A stretch of 64,000 nt of DNA from CALMEC01 sp963706315 (GTDB lineage Bacteria > Actinomycetota > Thermoleophilia > Miltoncostaeales > Miltoncostaeaceae): positions 62,001 through 126,000 of the forward strand of contig CAVPMA010000015.1 of assembly GCA_963706315.1 (NCBI GenBank). Reading direction: 5' to 3'. The notes beneath the pieces were generated by a model that was not told the origin of the DNA, ran no database searches, and saw nothing but the letters and a program-made list of their open reading frames with translations. Positions 59,397 through 64,000 of the stretch are shown here, in pieces (position 1 is the first letter of the stretch; each line of letters opens with the position of its first letter). The translations under genes and the position numbers were made by a program.

Positions 59397-60197
59397 GTGC
59401 CGTCGGGACGGTTGAGCGATGCGATACTCGCCGCGGTGGTGATCGACTGGTCAGAAGGGGACTACGGCCACATCGCGACGGAATTGGAGTCGATCGCGAT
59501 TGCAGTCGTGAAGCGACTCGGCATCGCCGCCGGGCAACGGGTGCTGGACGTGGGATGCGGAACGGGCAATGCCGCGCTCGCCGCGGCGCGCGCGGGCGCC
59601 GCGGTCACAGGCGTCGACCCTGCAGCCGGGCTCCTCGCGGTGGCCCAACGTCGGGCGGAGGAGAACCGCCTGGACGTCGAGCTCCTTCGAGGAGATGCCG
59701 AGGAGCTCCCGGTCGCCGGGGCGTTCGACGTCGTCATGAGCGTGTTCGGCGTGATCTTCGCCGCTGACGCTCCGCAAGCCGCTCGGGAGATGATCCGCGC
59801 AACGCGGCCGGGAGGCGTTGTCGCGCTGACCTCATGGTGCCCGGACGGGGGAATCAACGCCGCCGCAGAGGTGCTCTGGGATGCCCTTCCCAAGCCCGAG
59901 GGGCCCGTGAACCGCTGGGGCGACCCCCGATGGGTCGAGTCGCTGCTGACTCGAGCGGGCTCCGGACGGGTGACGATCGACGAAGCCGAACACGTCTTCC
60001 GGGCGGAGTCGCCGGAGGCGTTCTTCGCCGAGAACGAGGAGCTTCATCCCGTGTGGAGGTGGGGGCGCCGCCGGTTGTCGGCGGAACGATGGGACCTGGT
60101 TCGCAGCGACAGCGTTGCGACCCTCCGCTCCTGGAACGAGGATGCGGGTGCCTTTGCGGCGACAAGCCGCTACCTGCTCGTTCAGGCCACTCGCTGA
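59397..60197 (+). CDS. SAM-dependent methyltransferase
   Basis: A 266-residue protein; GTG 59397 is taken, with GTG 59436 or 59439 near IDWSEGDYGHIA possible. Motif I is VLDVGCGTGNAALAAARAGA (~50-69), followed by GVDPAAGLLAVAQRRAEENR, LRGDAEELPVAGAFDVVMSV and the RATRPGGVVALTSW strand. It resembles UbiE/Coq5-like enzymes of small-molecule type; substrate unknown. It stands alone. Confidence 0.8.
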   Translation: MPSGRLSDAILAAVVIDWSEGDYGHIATELESIAIAVVKRLGIAAGQRVLDVGCGTGNAALAAARAGAAVTGVDPAAGLLAVAQRRAEENRLDVELLRGDAEELPVAGAFDVVMSVFGVIFAADAPQAAREMIRATRPGGVVALTSWCPDGGINAAAEVLWDALPKPEGPVNRWGDPRWVESLLTRAGSGRVTIDEAEHVFRAESPEAFFAENEELHPVWRWGRRRLSAERWDLVRSDSVATLRSWNEDAGAFAATSRYLLVQATR

Positions 60198-60281
60198 CGG
60201 ACGCGCCCACGACCTGGTGAGGGCATTCACCGCGAGATGAAGGCCAAAGCGGCACCGTCGTCTCCCCGCGAGACGTGGTTG

Positions 60282-61307
60282 CTATCGCGGCGGGATGTCG
60301 AATGCGATGTGGCCCTCCGCATGGGCCACAGACGGACCGTCGGCCACCCGCCTCACGGTGCACCTCTGACCGCCGCAGCGCACGGCGACCGTCAGCGCGG
60401 CGCCCTCGGTCGCGACCAGCAGATCGCCGCTGCGAACGCCGGCGCGTCGCAGCGCGCCGCCGCTGACCCGCAGAACCGTGTCCGAGCCGGGATGGAGGTT
60501 TCCGGGCACGCCCCGGTCGGCGAGCAAGGCGTATCCGCGCTCGAAGCCGCGCGGGACGAAGCCGACGCTCTCCACCCCGATGTCGCCGCCGCTCGCGAGG
60601 CTGGGGTGGACGACCAGCCGGCTGCGGCCACGGGCGTCGATCGCCCACACCCGGCCGCTCAGCTCGTCCGGCGCGATCAACTGTCCGCCGAAGCGCCCGA
60701 AGCGGCGCGGGGCGACCGCGATTCCCCCTTCCACGGGCGGCACCGAGCGGGTGAGCGTGCTCACGCGGCCACGGCAGTCGACCGCGGAGACGGTCGTTCC
60801 CACGCCGTCCGACTGTGTGAACAGGAGACGATGGCCGAACGTGCCGATGCGGTCGAAGGTGATGCCGTTGGGTAGGCCCCCGGCGGCGGGCAGGCTCGCG
60901 AAGCGCCTCGCGCGGCCGGCGGGGTCGACGCGGATGATGCCGAGCGCGCCAGCGGCCTCGAGGGCGTAGATGTCGTCCCGTCGCCACGAGCATCCGGCCC
61001 GCGTGAGCCGGCGCTGCGGGGCGACGGCGATGTAAGGCTCTGTGGAGGGGGAGGTGGAGTAGCCGTCGGGCCCACGCGCGAACAGCCGCGCCTGGTTGCC
61101 ACCGGAGGGGAGCAGCGCGAGCCGGCCGCCGGCCGCGACGACCAGCGTCCCGTCGCGGCGCGGCCCCGCGACGTCCACCCCCTGGCGAATCGGGGCGAAG
61201 GGACGCCATGTCGCCTTTGCGGGCGCAGCCGCCTCAGCCGGTGGCGAGAGCCACGTCAGGAGCCCGGCGGCGAGCGCGGATCCAATGGTGAGCGCGAGGC
61301 GGCGCAT
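60282..61307 (-). CDS. Secreted beta-propeller-like protein
   Basis: A 341-residue protein from ATG 61307. Signal peptide ~1-26 (RRLALTIGSALAAGLLTWLS ... AEAAA). The mature part has repeated strand-turn units (GVDVAGPRRDGTLVVAAGGR, GALGIIRVDPAGRARRFASL, LPNGITFDRIGTFGHRLLFT, GIAVAPRRFGRFGGQLIAPD, SGRVWAIDARGRSRLVV), like SMP-30/NHL propellers. Catalytic metal ligands are not obvious. Ligand unknown. Confidence 0.68.
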   Translation of the reverse strand: MRRLALTIGSALAAGLLTWLSPPAEAAAPAKATWRPFAPIRQGVDVAGPRRDGTLVVAAGGRLALLPSGGNQARLFARGPDGYSTSPSTEPYIAVAPQRRLTRAGCSWRRDDIYALEAAGALGIIRVDPAGRARRFASLPAAGGLPNGITFDRIGTFGHRLLFTQSDGVGTTVSAVDCRGRVSTLTRSVPPVEGGIAVAPRRFGRFGGQLIAPDELSGRVWAIDARGRSRLVVHPSLASGGDIGVESVGFVPRGFERGYALLADRGVPGNLHPGSDTVLRVSGGALRRAGVRSGDLLVATEGAALTVAVRCGGQRCTVRRVADGPSVAHAEGHIAFDIPPR

Positions 61308-61456
61308 CGAGCACGAGTATGCAACGCGCCTCCTGCACCCGCAATCGAGCGTCACACAAGGAGGTGTCTTCATCACCTGTCTGCGTCAGCGGGATCACTC
61401 ACCATTCCCCACGGACCCCATGCGAATTCGCAGGATTCTCGGAGGCCGATACCCAG

Positions 61457-61549
61457 CGGAGCGGCGTAGGAATCGAACCTACCGGGCGGGGGTGAACCCC
61501 TCCCCGCTCGTTTTGAAGACGAGTCGGGCCACCAGGCCCCGGCCGCTCC
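61457..61549 (-). tRNA. selC: tRNA-Sec (anticodon UCA)
   Basis: Minus strand, 5' end at 61549. The 8-bp acceptor stem (GGAGCGGC with GCCGCTCC), a long D stem, the anticodon stem CTCGT/ACGAG around loop CTTCAAA (anticodon at 61514-61516), a long variable arm rich in G and C, and a T arm GTAGG-TTCGATT-CCTAC are all present. The 8-bp acceptor, extended variable arm and UCA anticodon define selenocysteine tRNA. CCA is not encoded. The gene implies SelA, SelB and at least one selenoprotein elsewhere in the genome. Confidence 0.93.
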
Positions 61550-61617
61550 AGGCTCGCGGAGGCTAGCCGCCGCGCCGATGATCGGCGCGACGTCCCGCGT
61601 CGACCAGGAAGGCACGC

Positions 61618-62154
61618 ATGCCCGAACAGACGCCCACGCCCGGTGACGGAGGCGGCACGGTGGCCGTGATCGTGGTCTCCGGCGTGGGCGACGACAAGTT
61701 CGGCAGCGGACGCGACGCGGCGAAGGCGCCGACCACGTGGTGGTCGTGGGCCACAGCCAGGGCACCGCACCGACTCTCGCGACCCTCGGGGACGCGCGCC
61801 GATCACGTTCCTGAGCTACGGCTGCCCGGCCGCCCAGACCTACGAGCGTCGCTTCCCAGGCCAGTTCACCTCGTGGGTCGGCGCGCCGACCGGCCCGACG
61901 TCGATCGGCCGCCGGGTCGACGTCTTCCGTGCGGGTGACTTCATTGGCCGCGCGATCAAGCCGCCGCCGCGAGCTTCGACCCGCGCCAGGTGACGCCGCA
62001 GCCGCTCGGGCAAGAGCGCTGCCTGGGGCCAGGCCGGCGCGCGGCGCGCCACGTGGTCGTGTCGCCCGACCCGGCCGGGCTCGCCGACCCCCCGCTCGAC
62101 GACCTCACCGTCGCGTCGCGGGACGAGCCGCCGGTCAGCCCGTCGGCGGCGTGA
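61618..62154 (+). pseudogene. Decayed alpha/beta-hydrolase (lipase-like) gene
   Basis: From ATG 61618 the first 30 residues (GDGGGTVAVIVVSGVGDDKF) are followed by a jump in frame to VVVGHSQGTAPTLATLGDA, which contains the GHSQG nucleophile motif, then FLSYGCPAAQTYERRFPGQF and, in yet another frame, FDPRQVTPQPLGQERCLGPG. At least two frame changes and probable deletions are needed. The catalytic His region is not clear. The last codons overlap the metallophosphatase gene on the other strand. The fragments look like one former hydrolase; I cannot name its substrate. Confidence 0.5.
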
Positions 62155-62950
62155 GGTTGATCCGGAACCGGTCGATCAGCCCCCCCGTCGGGGTGATCGC
62201 CCGGACCCCGATCTTGGTGGGCGTGGCCTCGACCTGCAGGAAGTGGTACGCCGGCTTGCAGAGCACCAGGCCGGCCGCCTTGCGCGTGCACGGGTAGAGG
62301 TTCGCGCCGCCGCCGCCGGTGGTGACGTAGGTGACCGTCTTGTACTGGATGCGCTCGTACCCGTGGTTGTGGCCCTGCAGCACGAGCCGCACCTTGTACT
62401 TCACGAACAGCGGCTCCCACAGGCGCTGCTGCACCAGCTGCGGCTCGTGGAGCCCGGCAGTGCGGGTGGGCTGGTGGTAGGCCACGATGACCGGCCGGAC
62501 CTTCTCCGCCGCCAGCACCCGGCGCAGGAACGCGAGCTGCCTGGGGTTGTCGGGCTGGTTGGCGTCGAGCACCACCAGGCGCGCGGGCCCGGCGAGGAAC
62601 GTGTACCAGCGCGACGGGCTCGCGAGTGTCGTCGCGGTCGAGCGGCCGCCGAGGTCGTGGTTGCCCCACGCCGCCCGGTAGCGCACGCCCAGGTCGATGA
62701 GGCACTTCTCGGGCGTGTCGAACGTCGCGGGGCTGGCCGTACCCCTGGGGTAGAAGTTGTCGCCGGTCGTGAGCACGAACGCGAACTTGGCCTTCTGGTA
62801 CTCCTGGCACATGCGCTTGGTCACGGCGGCCTGGCTGATCGTGCCGCTCCCCCAGTCGCCCTTGACCGCGAACCGCACCCCGAGCGCGGAACCCACCGGC
62901 GCAAGGCCGAACGCGACGGCAACGAGCGCGGCGGCCTTGAGGCGGCTCAA
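62135..62950 (-). CDS. Secreted purple-acid-type metallophosphatase
   Basis: A 271-residue protein. The TTG start at 62950 overlaps the upstream stop (TTGA); no ATG or GTG fits before the signal peptide (LKAAALVAVAFGLAPVGSAL). Metal-ligand motifs are GDWG (~32), TTGDNFY (~62-68), WGNHDLGG (~92-99), VAYHQPTRT (~152) and LQGHNHGYER (~189-198), the classical calcineurin-like set. It cleaves phosphate esters or diesters outside the cell. There is no fibronectin-like N-terminal domain as in plant purple acid phosphatases. Confidence 0.88.
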   Translation of the reverse strand: MSRLKAAALVAVAFGLAPVGSALGVRFAVKGDWGSGTISQAAVTKRMCQEYQKAKFAFVLTTGDNFYPRGTASPATFDTPEKCLIDLGVRYRAAWGNHDLGGRSTATTLASPSRWYTFLAGPARLVVLDANQPDNPRQLAFLRRVLAAEKVRPVIVAYHQPTRTAGLHEPQLVQQRLWEPLFVKYKVRLVLQGHNHGYERIQYKTVTYVTTGGGGANLYPCTRKAAGLVLCKPAYHFLQVEATPTKIGVRAITPTGGLIDRFRINLTPPTG

Positions 62951-63267
62951 CCGTGCGACGGCGAGCCCTCCATTTCGGCGCGCAGCTCCGCCGCTCGCCG
63001 ACGAAGCCGTGCGCGGGCGGCCTCGAGGTCCGCCACGTGGGTCTCCGCGTCCAACGGCGGTGCGGGCGGCGCCTGCGGGCCGGGTGGTGCCGGCGGGGCG
63101 GGCGCGGCAGCCTGGGTGGCCGGCTCGGACACCGGCTCCTCCCACGGCGCCGGTCCGGCCAGCTCCACGGCCTGGGCGGCGAGCCGGCGCCGGCGCGCCA
63201 GGGCCGCTCCTGCCCCGAGACCTGCCCCTGCGGCGGTCGCGATGAGAAAACGACCGATGGCTCCCAT
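62947..63267 (-). CDS. Hypothetical protein with hydrophobic N-terminus and coiled coil
   Basis: A 106-residue protein; GAGGAGG lies 5 nt before ATG 63267. Residues 5-22 (GRFLIATAAGAGLGAGAALA) form a short Gly/Ala-rich hydrophobic stretch followed by RRRR, then a Pro/Ala-rich linker (~45-70) and a charged helix (VADLEAARARLRRRAAELRA). It looks like a membrane-tethered linker-coiled-coil protein. No family recognised. Coupled to the metallophosphatase by a 4-nt overlap and divergent from rpsF. Confidence 0.6.
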   Translation of the reverse strand: MGAIGRFLIATAAGAGLGAGAALARRRRLAAQAVELAGPAPWEEPVSEPATQAAAPAPPAPPGPQAPPAPPLDAETHVADLEAARARLRRRAAELRAEMEGSPSHG

Positions 63268-63456
63268 GACTTCCTCCTCAGACGGTCGCCGCCATGGTAG
63301 ACCCGATGCCCGACAGATGGCGCAAAGTGGCGTCAGAATCGGAACGAACGTGCGCAACGTGGGACGTTTCGCTGGTATATTGTCGCGCCTGCTCACGCCG
63401 GAAACTGGCGTCTGCGCGCGTTGAGGCGACCCGCCTCGATCGGTCGACGAAGAGCT

Positions 63457-63870
63457 TTGGAGGCTGGGATCAACCCGTACGAAATCATGCTCATCCTGAA
63501 CCCCGAGGTCGGCGGCGAACGCCACGACGACATCGTGGAACGCGTCCGCCAGCTGGTGGTCGGAGGCGACGGCGCGGTCGTCCAACTCGACGACTGGGGC
63601 GAGCGCCGGATCGCCTTCCCCATGGGGGGACAGGCAACCGGCCGCTACATGGTGCTCACGTGCGACGCGCCCGGCTCCGCGCTCAGCGAGATCGAGCGCG
63701 TCCTGTCGATCAACAAAGACGTCGTCCTGCGCTCTCAGACCATCCGGCTCAGCCGCGCGCAGGCCGAGATCCAGCGGGAGAAGGGCGCTCAGCCCCCGGC
63801 CGACGACCGGCCGGACGGCGAATCGCCGTTCCCGCGCCCGCAGCGTCCGCAGCGCCGCCGGTCCCGATAG
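63457..63870 (+). CDS. rpsF: 30S ribosomal protein S6
   Basis: S6 binds the central domain of 16S rRNA with S18. The typical INPYEIMLILNPEVGGERHD opens the protein (usual start MNxYEIMxIL), then DDWGERRIAFPMGGQATGRYMVL and RVLSINKDVVLRSQTIRL follow; the tail is Pro/Arg-rich. The start is uncertain: TTG 63457 is in frame, but the GGAGG at 63459-63463 has ideal 5-nt spacing to ATC at 63469, exactly where homologues have their Met. It heads the conserved rpsF-ssb(-rpsR) operon. Confidence 0.88.
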   Translation: MEAGINPYEIMLILNPEVGGERHDDIVERVRQLVVGGDGAVVQLDDWGERRIAFPMGGQATGRYMVLTCDAPGSALSEIERVLSINKDVVLRSQTIRLSRAQAEIQREKGAQPPADDRPDGESPFPRPQRPQRRRSR

Positions 63871-63887
63871 CACCGAAGGAGCGAGCA

Positions 63888-64000
63888 GTGGCAGCAGATC
63901 TGAACCGTGTGACCCTGGTCGGGCGACTCACGCGCGATCCCGAGCTCCGGCACACCGCCGGCGGTGACGCCGTGTGCTCGATGCGCCTCGCCGTGTCGAG
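63888..64000 (+). CDS. ssb: Single-stranded DNA-binding protein, N-terminal part (runs off the window)
   Basis: From GTG 63888 (AAGGAG 7 nt upstream) the visible 37 residues read ADLNRVTLVGRLTRDPELRH and GDAVCSMRLAVS, the start of the OB-fold of bacterial SSB. It lies 17 nt after rpsF, the normal operon order. The rest is beyond the window end. Confidence 0.92.
   Translation, partial: MAADLNRVTLVGRLTRDPELRHTAGGDAVCSMRLAVS

Noticed and set aside
1..64000. CRISPR array, insertion sequence or prophage
   Set aside because: No regularly spaced repeat set, transposase or phage structural gene is visible; the repeat cluster at 275-413 has only four nested copies.

Overview
The window is GC-rich, actinobacterial-type chromosomal DNA. 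GTG starts are frequent, TTG starts occur, and genes are packed with 1-14 nt overlaps. The gene content (NrtR-type regulator beside nadBCA, UBP-type zinc finger protein, SigB/SigF-family sigma factor with many STAS and RsbW partners, HtrA-MoxR-DUF58-VWA operon, DUF4242, DUF6328, rpsF-ssb) suits a free-living member of the class Thermoleophilia (Solirubrobacterales-like). That placement is an inference from gene content only; no 16S rRNA gene is present. I see no prophage, insertion sequence or CRISPR array.

Layout. 1-4.5 kb: end of a MocR-type regulator, an unusual four-copy inverted repeat cluster (275-413), a YihY/flippase-like membrane pair and a secreted Vps62-like/membrane fusion. 4.5-12.7 kb: small enzymes and zinc proteins mixed with gene remnants (SLC13 permease, frameshifted carbonic anhydrase, DoxX, MFS, CDGSH, SIMPL). 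12.7-18.6 kb: intact NAD synthesis operon nadB-nadC-nadA with a divergent NrtR-like regulator, then convergent dxs. 18.7-24.2 kb: stress-type small proteins, a BTAD/AAA regulator and a GDSL hydrolase.

24.2-35.7 kb is the most interesting part: a partner-switching (general stress response) island. It holds a SigB/SigF-type sigma factor, two RsbW-like kinases plus a degenerate partner, four STAS antagonists, a Cache-GAF-SpoIIE-HATPase phosphatase, an ANTAR regulator, a 17-residue hydrophobic peptide, GlsB/YeaQ, Dps and a diguanylate cyclase. Seven sites resembling the SigB/SigF consensus (GTTT, 14-16 nt, GGGTAA-like) sit in front of genes here, including the sigma gene itself, suggesting a self-controlled regulon. 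The same stretch carries most of the frameshifts in the window.

35.7-51.3 kb: MarR and EamA genes, an amino-oxidase-like flavoprotein, the htrA-moxR-DUF58-VWA-VWA operon, a phosphoglycerate-mutase-like gene, an SF2 helicase, LytR_C protein, thioredoxin-TPR, MenG-like methyltransferase, TPM-like protein, L,D-transpeptidase and DedA protein; almost everything here is intact. 51.3-64 kb: a large DUF11 surface protein, HD hydrolase, 4-alpha-glucanotransferase, LuxR/ATPase regulator with an ECF sigma factor behind it, a selenocysteine tRNA beside a decayed hydrolase, a secreted metallophosphatase, and the start of the rpsF-ssb ribosomal operon.

Indels are unevenly distributed: core metabolic and cell-envelope genes are clean, while accessory and regulatory genes at 4.5-12.7 and 22.6-33.4 kb carry many single-base shifts and internal deletions. 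This could be true decay or locally poor assembly; reads would settle it.
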